Part shown: positions 16,000 through 25,194 of the stretch, piece by piece
Numbering within the stretch: position 1 is the first letter of the stretch
Layout of the letters: each line of letters opens with the position of its first letter
Source: Chryseobacterium panacisoli
GTDB taxonomy: Bacteria; Bacteroidota; Bacteroidia; Flavobacteriales; Weeksellaceae
DNA length: 64,000 nucleotides
Reading direction: 5' to 3'
Assembly (NCBI RefSeq): GCF_008274625.1
Contig: NZ_VTRU01000002.1
Coordinates: 310,001-374,000 of the forward strand
The notes under the pieces: generated by a model
Seen by the model: the letters and a program-made list of their open reading frames with translations, nothing else
What the model was told of the DNA's origin: nothing
Databases searched by the model: none
Made by a program: the position numbers and the translations under genes

Positions 16000-18258
16000 T
16001 TATTCTCTGTTTTTAACCAATACCCAGCCTGAATATTTGGTTTCTGTATTGTCTTTATTATTTTCGTTCCATGAGATCGTGTACCAGTAAGTTCCTGTAA
16101 GAACTTTTTTACCGGAAGCCGTTCCGTCCCATGTGAAGTTTCTCATTTTTCCAGCCTCATACAATTTATTGCCATATCTGTCGTAGACAATGAAGACAAG
16201 GTTTTTCTTGTATGCGAGTGCAGAGTAGTCAATGAAGTCGTTTACGTTATCGCCGTTCGGAGTGATGGCATTAATCAGATTAGGTACGGTAATCTGAACT
16301 TCAATAGGAGTACAATTGTAGAAGTCTTTTACATATACTCTTACTTCTCCTCTTGCCAGTCCGGTGAATATGTTGCTGGTCTGCCAGTTGACTCCATCCA
16401 GAGAGAATTGATACTGAGGTTTTCCTCCTGCTACATTTACGGTGATCGTGTTGTTGTCAATATCAATGCTGGAAATTACAGGATTTGCAGATGCATTTAT
16501 TTTTACAGTCTGTGTAGTGATACAGTTTCCGGTTTTAAGCTTCACCCAATAAACACCAACTCCAAGGTCTTTAACAGATGAGGTGGTGGCTCCGGTGCTC
16601 CACTCATAACCATCAAATCCAGAGCCTGCATCCAGATCTGTTTTCTCACCAATACAAATGGTTTTGTCTTTCAGAACAGAAGATGGAACAGGTGGTAGTA
16701 CAATAAGATTGATTTTGGCAATATTAAAACATCCGTTGGCATCTGTTACTTTTGCGTAAACAACTGTACTTGTGGATAAGTACTGAAGAGAGTTCATGAT
16801 CTCATTGGTTCCGTCTAAAGCATTAGCAATGGAGGTGTAGTATTTTTTTGTTACGCCGGTAGTTAATGTAGTAACATCCGCAGTGGTAAGATTAAAAATA
16901 GCATTGGTAATACTGTTTTCAATAAAACATGATCTTAGTGTGGCTTCTTTTACAGGTGTGTCAGGATAAAATGCAAGTGTGATTTTTGCTGAGCCTGTAC
17001 ATCCCTGAGGAGTTGTCACTTTCACATACACGTCTCCCGGAGCAGATATATAGTTGCCGGGATTTTGAATCTCATTAGTATCTGCATTGAGGTCTGCTAA
17101 TGTTTTATAATATTTTTTAACAGCTCCCGGAACTCCTGTAACATTTGCTGTATTCAGGTTGAAAGCGGCAGTTCCGGCTTTGTTGTTATTACATACGGTA
17201 ATGGTTCTGTCCTCGGCTTTAAAAGGAGCGAGAACCAGTAAGATCTTACCATCCGGATTGTCACAAAGCAGTCCTGCATTATCTTTAATAACAACAGTAA
17301 CCGTTGTATTTGTATTGAATTGGTAATTGGCAGGATTGGTAATAGGTGTGGAACTTCCCAGTGGATAATACGTAAAGGTATAATTTGAAGTATTGTTAAC
17401 GAATTGCGAATTGAAAGAAGTTAGGTTTACAGATCCGTATCCGGTGGTAGGATTAGGACAGAAAGACTGAGTGGCTGAGTTTTGTAAAATAGGAACTTTA
17501 TCAGTATAAATTTTTACATTTTTAATAGAGTGTCTTGATCTTGCTCCTCCCGTGGAAGCTGAAAATCCGAAATATCCTACAGTCATTGCCGCAGCTGTTC
17601 CGGAAGGGGCAAAAGATTGATTACAGATTACATTTCCGTCTATTGTTATTTTTAAGATCCAGCTGGTAGGATTCGCGGGATCTACCTGTGCAGTTACTTC
17701 AACATGCTTGAAAGTTGTTCCCTGAAAAGGTTGGGTAGTATTCAGATCTGGTGAATGGAAGGAGCTTCCGGCAACATTGAAGAACTCAACATTATTGGTA
17801 TCACTTGTGTTTTGAACCTGCCCGTAAGCAACGTGAACCTTGCTCATTGTCGCAGTAGTGGTATTGTTGTAAGTATCAAACCCTACTACAAGACCTACCG
17901 CATTTTGAGATACTCCAAGACCCGATCCCAATACACTTGCAACAGGAGGATTGGCAAGATACCAGAATGCAATTCCATCTCCGTTGGAGGTTTGGTTAGA
18001 GTCCATTCTGAAATCAAATTCAACTCTCCATTTGTCACAATATTTTAGATTGATAGGGTCATTCAGCCTGATAGAACCGGATTGGTTATTGGTATCTGGG
18101 GTAAGCTGAATAAAATCTGTGTTTACCTGAGTCGGGGAAACCATCGTCCATCCAGTAGTAGTCACTGGGTTTCCGATAAGCTGATAAGTCTGTGCAAAAG
18201 AGTTCCCGGCTATACAGAGCAAAAAAACAGATAAATACAATAATAGATTTTTATTCAT
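16000..18258 (-). CDS. L-type lectin-domain protein with T9SS type B sorting domain (paralog)
   Basis: This 752-residue paralog of the 13584-15842 protein has the same length and order: signal peptide (1-22), L-type lectin-like domain (about 25-260, FDFRMDSN, GDGIAFWYLANPP, GFDTYNN), repeats with CNNN and PQGC, then a type B sorting domain starting NLINAITPNGDNVNDFIDYS. That C-terminal tail is nearly identical to the tail of the 20707-22854 protein, which has a quite different N-terminus. Its own lectin-bearing neighbour carries a different tail. Export by T9SS to the cell surface is expected; ligand unknown. Confidence 0.88.
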   Translation of the reverse strand: MNKNLLLYLSVFLLCIAGNSFAQTYQLIGNPVTTTGWTMVSPTQVNTDFIQLTPDTNNQSGSIRLNDPINLKYCDKWRVEFDFRMDSNQTSNGDGIAFWYLANPPVASVLGSGLGVSQNAVGLVVGFDTYNNTTTATMSKVHVAYGQVQNTSDTNNVEFFNVAGSSFHSPDLNTTQPFQGTTFKHVEVTAQVDPANPTSWILKITIDGNVICNQSFAPSGTAAAMTVGYFGFSASTGGARSRHSIKNVKIYTDKVPILQNSATQSFCPNPTTGYGSVNLTSFNSQFVNNTSNYTFTYYPLGSSTPITNPANYQFNTNTTVTVVIKDNAGLLCDNPDGKILLVLAPFKAEDRTITVCNNNKAGTAAFNLNTANVTGVPGAVKKYYKTLADLNADTNEIQNPGNYISAPGDVYVKVTTPQGCTGSAKITLAFYPDTPVKEATLRSCFIENSITNAIFNLTTADVTTLTTGVTKKYYTSIANALDGTNEIMNSLQYLSTSTVVYAKVTDANGCFNIAKINLIVLPPVPSSVLKDKTICIGEKTDLDAGSGFDGYEWSTGATTSSVKDLGVGVYWVKLKTGNCITTQTVKINASANPVISSIDIDNNTITVNVAGGKPQYQFSLDGVNWQTSNIFTGLARGEVRVYVKDFYNCTPIEVQITVPNLINAITPNGDNVNDFIDYSALAYKKNLVFIVYDRYGNKLYEAGKMRNFTWDGTASGKKVLTGTYWYTISWNENNKDNTETKYSGWVLVKNRE

Positions 18259-18422
18259 TTAATGGGACTTTGATTAATGTGTAAAGATATTAAATCCCGA
18301 TTAAATAATATGTATATAATGTTAATTTTGCTAAAAGTTTTAATTATTTTTTAATAAAATAGCATTTCTTGTGATGGAATAACGAACGTAGTAGTGGTAA
18401 TTATGTATTTGTACTAAATAAA

Positions 18423-18899
18423 CTAAAATAAAGAATTGTTATCTAAACCCTCAAAATAGGTATCAATTTCGAGATCAGAAGAACTGGCTGCTGCCACTGC
18501 TAATTTGTCGCAAAGCTCGTTTTCAAAGTGCCCCGCATGGCCTTTTACCCAATGCATTTTAGGGGTGTGTTTATTGTATAGCTCAACAAATTTTTTCCAA
18601 AGGTCAGGGTTTTTTACATTCTTCCAGCCTCTCTTGATCCATCCGGCAATCCAGTTTTGGTTGATTGCATCTGATACGTACTTACTGTCCGTATACACAT
18701 GGATCTCATTTTCTGTAGATTTCAGTTTTTCCAGTGCAGTGATGACTGCCAGAAGTTCCATTCTGTTGTTGGTGGTTTTTCTGAACCCTTTGGAAAATGT
18801 TTTCTGATAGTTTTTTTCAGGAACTCGCATGAGAATTCCGTATCCGCCTTTTCCCGGATTTCCACTGCAAGCCCCGTCGGTATAAATTTCGATTCTCAA
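18423..18899 (-). CDS. rnhA: Ribonuclease HI
   Basis: This 158-residue RNase H1 cleaves RNA in RNA-DNA hybrids. The catalytic carboxylates are visible: Asp in IYTDGACSGNPG (about residue 8), Glu in MELLAVITALE (about 48), Asp in YTDSKYV (about 71), and the C-terminal HAGHxENELCD block with His and Asp. The only in-frame start is TTG at 18899, since a stop codon lies four codons upstream. It is followed on the minus strand by a 164-base AT-rich gap and then the lectin-type gene. It lies just downstream of dnaB, 64 bases away. Confidence 0.95.
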   Translation of the reverse strand: MRIEIYTDGACSGNPGKGGYGILMRVPEKNYQKTFSKGFRKTTNNRMELLAVITALEKLKSTENEIHVYTDSKYVSDAINQNWIAGWIKRGWKNVKNPDLWKKFVELYNKHTPKMHWVKGHAGHFENELCDKLAVAAASSSDLEIDTYFEGLDNNSLF

Positions 18900-18963
18900 A
18901 TCTGCTTTTTAAAAAGTTGAATTATGGTTGTGAATTTAAACTGAAATTGGTTTAAGCTTCAAC

Positions 18964-20550
18964 TTAAAACGGAAAATCGTCATCGTCATCAAAGTCATTC
19001 ATTGATGAACCGGAAAGTTTTGAACTGTCCGGAAGGTCAAATGCTGCTCCAGGTTGAATGGTGGTTTTGATTTTGTCAAAGCCGCTCGGTTCTCCAAAAT
19101 TAGAAGGATATCCTCCTCCGGCTCCATCCATGGCTGCTTCAATGTCACCGAATTTTGCAAAATGTTTTAAGAAAGATAGTCGGACATCTGCCGTAGCACC
19201 ATTTCTGTGCTTTGCAATAATCAGCTCTGCCTGGTTTTCGGTAGAAGTTTCCTGGCCTTCCTCGTCATTATCCCAAACGGTAATTTTATAGTATTCCGGT
19301 CTGAAGATGAAAGATACAATATCCGCATCCTGCTCAATCGCCCCGGATTCCCTCAGGTCTGAAAGCTGAGGTCTTTTTCCCGGGCGGGCTTCCACACTTC
19401 TCGAAAGCTGTGAAAGAGCAATCACGGGAACATTAAGTTCTTTTGCGATTGCTTTTAATGAACGTGAAATCATGGAGATCTCCTGTTCACGGTTTCCAAC
19501 TCCTTTTCCGCCGCTGCTTCCTGCTGTCATCAGCTGAAGGTAGTCGACCATGATGATTCTTACACCATGCTGCATGACAAGTCTTCGGCATTTTGCCCGG
19601 AAGTCGAATATGGAAAGGGAAGGGGTTTCGTCAATATATAAAGGTGCGTTTTCCAACTCAGATACATTAGAGAATAGTCTCTGCCATTCTTCATCATCCA
19701 AAGTTCCTTTTCTTAATTTCTCAGAAGAAATTCTTGTTTCAGAAGCGATCATTCTGGTGATCAGCTGTACAGATGCCATCTCGAGAGAGAAAAGAGCCAT
19801 AGGAACTTTGTGTCCTACTGCAATATTTCTTGCCATGGAAAGAAGAAATGCTGTTTTACCCATCGCGGGACGTGCGGCAATAATGATAAGGTCAGAATTC
19901 TGCCAGCCACCGGTTTCTTTATCTACATCTCGGAATCCTGAAGGAACCCCTGAAAGTCCCTCTTTATCTTTTAAAGATTTAATCGTATCAATAGCCTGTT
20001 TTACTAATGAATTGGCAGTATCGAATCCCTTTTTAATCGTTCCGTTGGTAATTTCAAAGAAAGATTGTTCTGCTTTATCCAGAAGTTCAAAAACATCTGT
20101 AGATTCTTTGTAGGAAGAATCTATTACATTGGCAGAAACATTGATAAGGCTTCTTAAAATATATTTCTCAAGAATTACACGTACATGGTATTCAATATGG
20201 GCAGATGAACTTACTCCCATGGTAAGATCAATGATATAGTGATCGCCGCCTGCCTGGCTTAGTTTGTCTTCTTTTTTTAATTCCTGAATAATGGTCATTA
20301 AGTCTACCGGATGGTTGCCTTCATAAAGCTTTAAGATGGTAGCAAAGATGACCTGATGTCTAGGATCATAAAATACTTCTGAAGTAAGAAGGTCAATGGA
20401 ATGGTCAAGACCTTTTTTGTCAATCAAAAAAGTTCCGATAACAAGTCTTTCGAAATCCACTGCATTGGGAGGCATTTTTCCATCCGCAATAGACAATTCT
20501 TTTGCAAAGTTTCCGTGTGTCAGGGATGATAATGTTTCTTTCTGCGCCAT
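18964..20550 (-). CDS. dnaB: Replicative DNA helicase
   Basis: This 528-residue DnaB has an N-terminal helical domain (about 25-130), a linker and a RecA-like ATPase. Walker A is ARPAMGKTAF near residues 231-240, Walker B is IIMVDYLQL near 333-341, followed by SQLSRSVEARPGKRPQLSDLRESG and the H4-type block DADIVSFIFRPEYY. It unwinds DNA at the replication fork. The C-terminus is a flexible acidic tail ending DDDDDFPF. No intein is present. It is flanked on both sides by the large secreted adhesin-like paralogs, an unusual setting for an essential gene. Confidence 0.97.
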   Translation of the reverse strand: MAQKETLSSLTHGNFAKELSIADGKMPPNAVDFERLVIGTFLIDKKGLDHSIDLLTSEVFYDPRHQVIFATILKLYEGNHPVDLMTIIQELKKEDKLSQAGGDHYIIDLTMGVSSSAHIEYHVRVILEKYILRSLINVSANVIDSSYKESTDVFELLDKAEQSFFEITNGTIKKGFDTANSLVKQAIDTIKSLKDKEGLSGVPSGFRDVDKETGGWQNSDLIIIAARPAMGKTAFLLSMARNIAVGHKVPMALFSLEMASVQLITRMIASETRISSEKLRKGTLDDEEWQRLFSNVSELENAPLYIDETPSLSIFDFRAKCRRLVMQHGVRIIMVDYLQLMTAGSSGGKGVGNREQEISMISRSLKAIAKELNVPVIALSQLSRSVEARPGKRPQLSDLRESGAIEQDADIVSFIFRPEYYKITVWDNDEEGQETSTENQAELIIAKHRNGATADVRLSFLKHFAKFGDIEAAMDGAGGGYPSNFGEPSGFDKIKTTIQPGAAFDLPDSSKLSGSSMNDFDDDDDFPF

Positions 20551-20554
20551 GGTG

Positions 20555-20562
20555 CAAAGATA
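20555..20562 (-). promoter_or_regulatory. TATCTTTG -7 box of dnaB
   Basis: A perfect TAnnTTTG match on the minus strand, 4 bases before the dnaB ATG at 20550, again implying a near-leaderless mRNA. Confidence 0.65.
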
Positions 20563-20653
20563 GTTTATTTAAAAAATAATAAAAAAATAGTATTCAACAA
20601 ATTATTAGCAGTCTTTCGGAAAATGCTGTAAACAGGAGATTGATCTTGTTGAT

Positions 20654-20689
20654 AAAAAAAATCACCTCGGCTTGAGGTGATTTTTTTTT
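20654..20689. terminator. Strong bidirectional-looking terminator
   Basis: A perfect 8-bp GC-containing stem (ATCACCTC) extended by seven A-T pairs, with a five-base loop and T-runs on both strands. It lies 18 bases past the stop of the 20707-22854 gene and insulates dnaB from it. Confidence 0.88.
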
Positions 20690-20706
20690 AAAAGATTGAG
20701 GATAAT

Positions 20707-22854
20707 TTATTCTTTATTTTTTACCAATACCCATCCTGAATATTTGGTTTCTGTATTGTCTTTATTGTTTTCGTTCCACGAGATCGTGTACCAGTAAGTT
20801 CCTGTCAGGATTTTCTTACCGAAAGCGGTTCCGTCCCAAGTGAAATTTCTCATTTTGTTGGCTTCATGAAGTTTGTTTCCATATCTGTCATACACAACGA
20901 AGATAAGATTTTTCTTGTACGCCAGTGCAGAGTAGTCGATCACATCATTTACGTTGTCTCCGTTTGGAGTGATAGCGTTAATAAGGTTAGGAACAGTAAC
21001 CGTCACCTGAACAGGAGTACAATTATAAGTGTCTTTTACATAAACTGTATTTTCACCTCTCGGAAGTCCTGTGAATGTATTGGAATCCTGCCAGTTGATG
21101 CCGTCTACAGAAAATTTATATGGAGGAACTCCACCTGTAGCAGTAACGGTGATATTATTGTTTGATATTTCTATTCCTGAAATCACCGGCTGAAGGCTTG
21201 CATGTACACGTACTTCCTGAAGCGTGAAACATTTTCCTGTCTGAAGTTTTACCCAATAAACACCAACTCCCACGTTGTTGATAGATTGTGTTGTTTCGCC
21301 TGTGCTCCATTCGTAGCTGTCGAATCCAGGTCCTGCATCCAAAGTAGTTTTGGCTTCCGCACAAATCGTTTTGTCTTTTAATACAGCTGATTTTACCGGA
21401 GGTAATACTACCAGTTCTATTTTAGCAATTGAATAACATTGTTTATCATTGTCTACTCTTACATATACCGTTTTACTTTCTGAAAGATAATTAAATGGCA
21501 TTGTAATAGGATTGGTCTGGGCATTTGCATCAGCTACCGATGTATAATACTTGATGATAGTTCCTGTAGGGGTTGGTACAGGTACTCCGATATCTGCTTT
21601 GGAAAGATCGAAAGTTGAACGGGTAACATCATTGTCAATATAACAATTTTGAAGTACAGCATCTTTTAATACTACTGTTGGGTAGAATAATAGTCTGATG
21701 GTAGTGGTTGCTTTACACCCGAAAGTAGAAATTACTTTTGCATATATAGTTGCTTCCGGAGAGATATAGTTGGCAGGATCGGTAATTTCGTTGATTTCTG
21801 CATTCATATCATCAACCGTAGTATAATACTTAATAGTTGCTCCGCTTCCACCGAATATATTGGCTGTTGTCAAATTATATTTAGCAGTACCGGCTCCATT
21901 GTTATTACAAGAATATAGAGTGGCTGTATTGGCTGAGATGCCTACATTCACAAACTTAAATTTCCCGGTTATGAAACATCCATTGATAGGATTCGTTGGA
22001 TTATTCGGATCTTTATATACAATTCTGTAATAGTATGTTGTTGTTCCATCTACAGTTGCTATGGTAAGAGGGTTTTCTCCTGTAAGGGCATCATTGGTTG
22101 TTTTGTGATACGTAACCTTGAAGTTAGAACTGTTACCATTAATAATCCCTGCTGACAGGGTTGTAAAATCGAATTGTGAAGGCAATGAACAAACCATTAC
22201 CTGCATTGGGTCATTAGGAGTTGCTCCAGGAATTCCCGGTGGAATGAATGGGTTAGGAGAAAGAATCGGATCGTTAAATGCAGAACTTAAACTCGCAGTA
22301 CCTGACCATTCCATAGAAAAACCATTAACGGATCTACTGAAGTTATCAATAACCAAATAATAAGTTTGTCCTACTAATACATCCATATAAGGACTCCATT
22401 TACCATTGTTCATACTGGCTGTAGTGCCGGGAGGATTGGTAGGGAATACTGCAGGTGGAGCAAGAGTAAGATCCAGACCTGTGTCTCCCGGAGTACCGCT
22501 ATAGTTACATCTTATCGGCTGTATGAAGACATGATCCGCATTCTGTAAAGAAGCACAGCCGTTTGCTGTTGGTCCATAAACTGCAAAATCATAATCATCA
22601 CTCTGGTCGTTAGGTTTTATTTTAAATGCAAGTGTACCTGGTGTAGATACAGTGAAAGTGTACCAAACGGTATATCTTTCATTGGTGCTAAGGCATCCTC
22701 CGTTTGCATTAAGAATCTCTATAATATTTCCAGGTCCTGAAGGGGTGTAAGAAATATCAGAGTTACCACAGATGGGAATCGCTGTGATACAATCTGACTG
22801 TGAGTAGACTATCTGTGTTATCAATAAAATAAAAAGAAGTAGTATTTTTTTCAT
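20707..22854 (-). CDS. Secreted repeat protein with T9SS type B sorting domain
   Basis: This 715-residue protein starts with a signal peptide (1-18) and a Cys-containing N-terminal domain (DCITAIPICGNSDISYTP, YTVWYTFTV, SDDYDFAVYGP; about 19-190) that resembles bacterial pre-peptidase-like domains seen in T9SS cargo. It continues with the same CNNN / FGC / CYID repeats as its neighbours and ends in a type B sorting domain (NLINAITPNGDNVNDVIDYS). The tail is nearly identical to that of the 16000-18258 lectin protein. Role: probably a cell-surface or released adhesin-like protein; no catalytic motif was seen. Confidence 0.85.
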   Translation of the reverse strand: MKKILLLFILLITQIVYSQSDCITAIPICGNSDISYTPSGPGNIIEILNANGGCLSTNERYTVWYTFTVSTPGTLAFKIKPNDQSDDYDFAVYGPTANGCASLQNADHVFIQPIRCNYSGTPGDTGLDLTLAPPAVFPTNPPGTTASMNNGKWSPYMDVLVGQTYYLVIDNFSRSVNGFSMEWSGTASLSSAFNDPILSPNPFIPPGIPGATPNDPMQVMVCSLPSQFDFTTLSAGIINGNSSNFKVTYHKTTNDALTGENPLTIATVDGTTTYYYRIVYKDPNNPTNPINGCFITGKFKFVNVGISANTATLYSCNNNGAGTAKYNLTTANIFGGSGATIKYYTTVDDMNAEINEITDPANYISPEATIYAKVISTFGCKATTTIRLLFYPTVVLKDAVLQNCYIDNDVTRSTFDLSKADIGVPVPTPTGTIIKYYTSVADANAQTNPITMPFNYLSESKTVYVRVDNDKQCYSIAKIELVVLPPVKSAVLKDKTICAEAKTTLDAGPGFDSYEWSTGETTQSINNVGVGVYWVKLQTGKCFTLQEVRVHASLQPVISGIEISNNNITVTATGGVPPYKFSVDGINWQDSNTFTGLPRGENTVYVKDTYNCTPVQVTVTVPNLINAITPNGDNVNDVIDYSALAYKKNLIFVVYDRYGNKLHEANKMRNFTWDGTAFGKKILTGTYWYTISWNENNKDNTETKYSGWVLVKNKE

Positions 22855-22918
22855 TGTTGAAACGATTTTTGTTAAACAAAATTGGGATCAATTAATTTTT
22901 CATGGTTTGTTAAAAGAA

Positions 22919-22938
22919 AAAGCCGCCAAAGCGGCTTT
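22919..22938 (-). terminator. Terminator after the 22956-25028 gene
   Basis: A perfect 8-bp stem AAAGCCGC with its complement and a four-base loop. On the minus strand it is followed by TTTTTCTTTT. It lies 17 bases past the stop codon. Confidence 0.88.
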
Positions 22939-22955
22939 CTCATATTGTATTTATA

Positions 22956-25028
22956 TTATTCTCTGTTTTTTACAACAATCCAGCCTGAAAATTTGAATGG
23001 AGTATTCTTCTTGTCATTCTCATTCCATGTTACGGAGTACCAGTATGTACCGGTCGGGATCTTCTTCCCTGCAATGGTTCCGTCCCATTTGTATCCGTTG
23101 GATTTATCTCCTTGGTGAATTTTTGTTCCGTATCTGTCAAAGATACTCAATACAAGGTTTTGTTTGTCTGCAATTGCAGAATAATCTACAACGTCGTTCA
23201 CACCATCTCCATTCGGTGTAATCATATTGATCAGGTTAGGAACCACTATTGTAACTTCAATAGGTTCACAGTCATAAGCATCTTTTACATATACTTTATA
23301 GGTTCCTCTTGCTACATTAGAGAATGTATTGGAGGCCTGCCATATGATTTTATCCATAGAATACTGATAATCCGGGGTTCCTCCTATAACATTTACCGTT
23401 AATGTAGTGTTAGAAACATCAATGTTTGTAACTACCGGCTGATCAGAAGGGTATACTGTTACCTTTTGAGTAGCAACACATTCTCCCGTTTTTAATTTTA
23501 CCCAGTAAACTCCTACTCCTACGTCTTTGATAGATTGTGTTGTAGCTCCCGTACTCCATTCATAGCTTTTGAATCCAGGTCCGGCATCTAAAGTTGTAGT
23601 GTCTTCTATACAAATGATTTTATCTTTCAGGACACTGGATGTTACCGGAGCGATAACTGTTAGCCCGATTTTCACAACTACAAAACATCCTCTGGTGTCA
23701 GATACTCTTACATATACCAGACCGCTTGGTGCAGTATAATTAGCATTTAAAATCTCGTTGGTTCCATCTATTGCGTCCGTCAGTGAAGGGAAGTATTTTT
23801 TTGTGATACCTGCCTGTGGCGTAATTACAGCAGCGTTATCAAGGTTGAATAAAGCTGTAGAAGGATTGGCTTCAATAAAGCATGATCTTAATTCTGCATC
23901 TTTTGCAATAATTGCCGGATAGAACTTAAGGGTAATTTCTGCAATATCGGTACATCCGAATACAGAGGTTACTTTTACATATATTTTACCTTCTGCAGAA
24001 ACAAACTGATAGATGTTGGTGATCTCATTAATAGAGTTATTCAGATCATATAAAGTATAATAATATTTTTTTGTCGCTGTAGGGTCTGCAAAAACATCTG
24101 CAGTTGTAAGGTCATACATTGCCGTACCTGCATTGTTATTGTTGCAGCTTGTTAGGGTAACGTTTGTTGCCTTGATCGTACCGTCTTTAAATTTAAATTT
24201 ACCCGTCTGTCTACATTTATTAATAGGACTGTTCGGATTGGTAGGATCAGTATAGTTGATACTGTAGAAATAAACACCTACAGGAGTAACTGTCTGAGGG
24301 CCAATAAGAGGGTTGTTACCTGTTAAAGCATCATTTTGGCTTGTATGATAACTAATGCTGAAGTTCGGGTTACCGTTAAGAATTCCTGCTGTTAATGAAG
24401 AGAAATCAAAAGTTGCAGGGTTTGCACACACCACTACTTCTCTAGGATCAGCAGGGGTTGCTCCTGGAATTCCCGGTGGAATGAACGGATGAGGCTGTAT
24501 AGTTGGATCTGTGAATGGTGAAGATAAAGTTGCCGTTCCGCCCCATGATAATTTGAATCCGTTAGCAGACTCTCTGTGGTTGTTTACAATTAAATAATAA
24601 GTCTGACCAGGTAATACATCAAGGTATTTCACCCATTTGTCTCCCGATGCATCCTCACTAAGGTCTGTAGCGGTCATGCTAAGACCTGTATTTCCATTTT
24701 GTCCTGAATAAGAACAACGGATTGGAGCTCCAAGGTTACCACATGATTTGTTTGGACCATATACACCAAAATCATAATCATCGGATTGATCATTAGGAAT
24801 GATTTCAAAAGTTAGGGTTCCGGCTGTAGCTACAGTAAAAGAATACCATACAGAGTATTTTTCATCGGAAGATAAACATCCGCCAAGATCTTCGGCAATA
24901 TCTCCATGCCCGCCTGGAGTATATGAAATATCCGAGTTACCACAGACTGCCATTGCAGTAGTACAGTCTGACTGGGCAAATAAAAAGTGTGAAAATATAA
25001 TTGAGAAAACAAGTAATGCTTTTTTCAT
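22956..25028 (-). CDS. Secreted repeat protein with T9SS type B sorting domain (paralog)
   Basis: This 690-residue protein uses ATG at 25028; an in-frame TTG seven codons earlier is less likely because MKKALLVFSIIF makes a normal signal peptide. The N-terminal domain (DCTTAMAVCGNSDISYTP, SDDYDFGVYGP, IPPGIPGATPADP) matches the 20707-22854 protein. The C-terminal half, from the CFIE repeat (about nucleotide 23930) to the sorting domain NLINMITPNGDGVNDVVDYS, is closer to the 13584-15842 lectin protein. T9SS export to the surface is expected. The two N-terminal types and two C-terminal types are thus found in all four combinations. Confidence 0.85.
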   Translation of the reverse strand: MKKALLVFSIIFSHFLFAQSDCTTAMAVCGNSDISYTPGGHGDIAEDLGGCLSSDEKYSVWYSFTVATAGTLTFEIIPNDQSDDYDFGVYGPNKSCGNLGAPIRCSYSGQNGNTGLSMTATDLSEDASGDKWVKYLDVLPGQTYYLIVNNHRESANGFKLSWGGTATLSSPFTDPTIQPHPFIPPGIPGATPADPREVVVCANPATFDFSSLTAGILNGNPNFSISYHTSQNDALTGNNPLIGPQTVTPVGVYFYSINYTDPTNPNSPINKCRQTGKFKFKDGTIKATNVTLTSCNNNNAGTAMYDLTTADVFADPTATKKYYYTLYDLNNSINEITNIYQFVSAEGKIYVKVTSVFGCTDIAEITLKFYPAIIAKDAELRSCFIEANPSTALFNLDNAAVITPQAGITKKYFPSLTDAIDGTNEILNANYTAPSGLVYVRVSDTRGCFVVVKIGLTVIAPVTSSVLKDKIICIEDTTTLDAGPGFKSYEWSTGATTQSIKDVGVGVYWVKLKTGECVATQKVTVYPSDQPVVTNIDVSNTTLTVNVIGGTPDYQYSMDKIIWQASNTFSNVARGTYKVYVKDAYDCEPIEVTIVVPNLINMITPNGDGVNDVVDYSAIADKQNLVLSIFDRYGTKIHQGDKSNGYKWDGTIAGKKIPTGTYWYSVTWNENDKKNTPFKFSGWIVVKNRE

Positions 25029-25194
25029 AAGAGTTGATTTTAAAAACAAATAGTAAAATTGTTTAATTACTAAAAAATGCGGAGTTTTATCTGATACAAA
25101 AATGTTTTTATGAACATTATATAGTATAAGTTTTTTGTATCAAAATAAAAACTGACCGCCCGATTTGCTCAGGAGATCATACATTTTCTTACTG

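Noticed and set aside
13584..18258. Phase-variable or frameshifted adhesin pair
   Set aside because: Both 752-residue frames are intact, with no homopolymer tract or invertible repeat visible at their starts.
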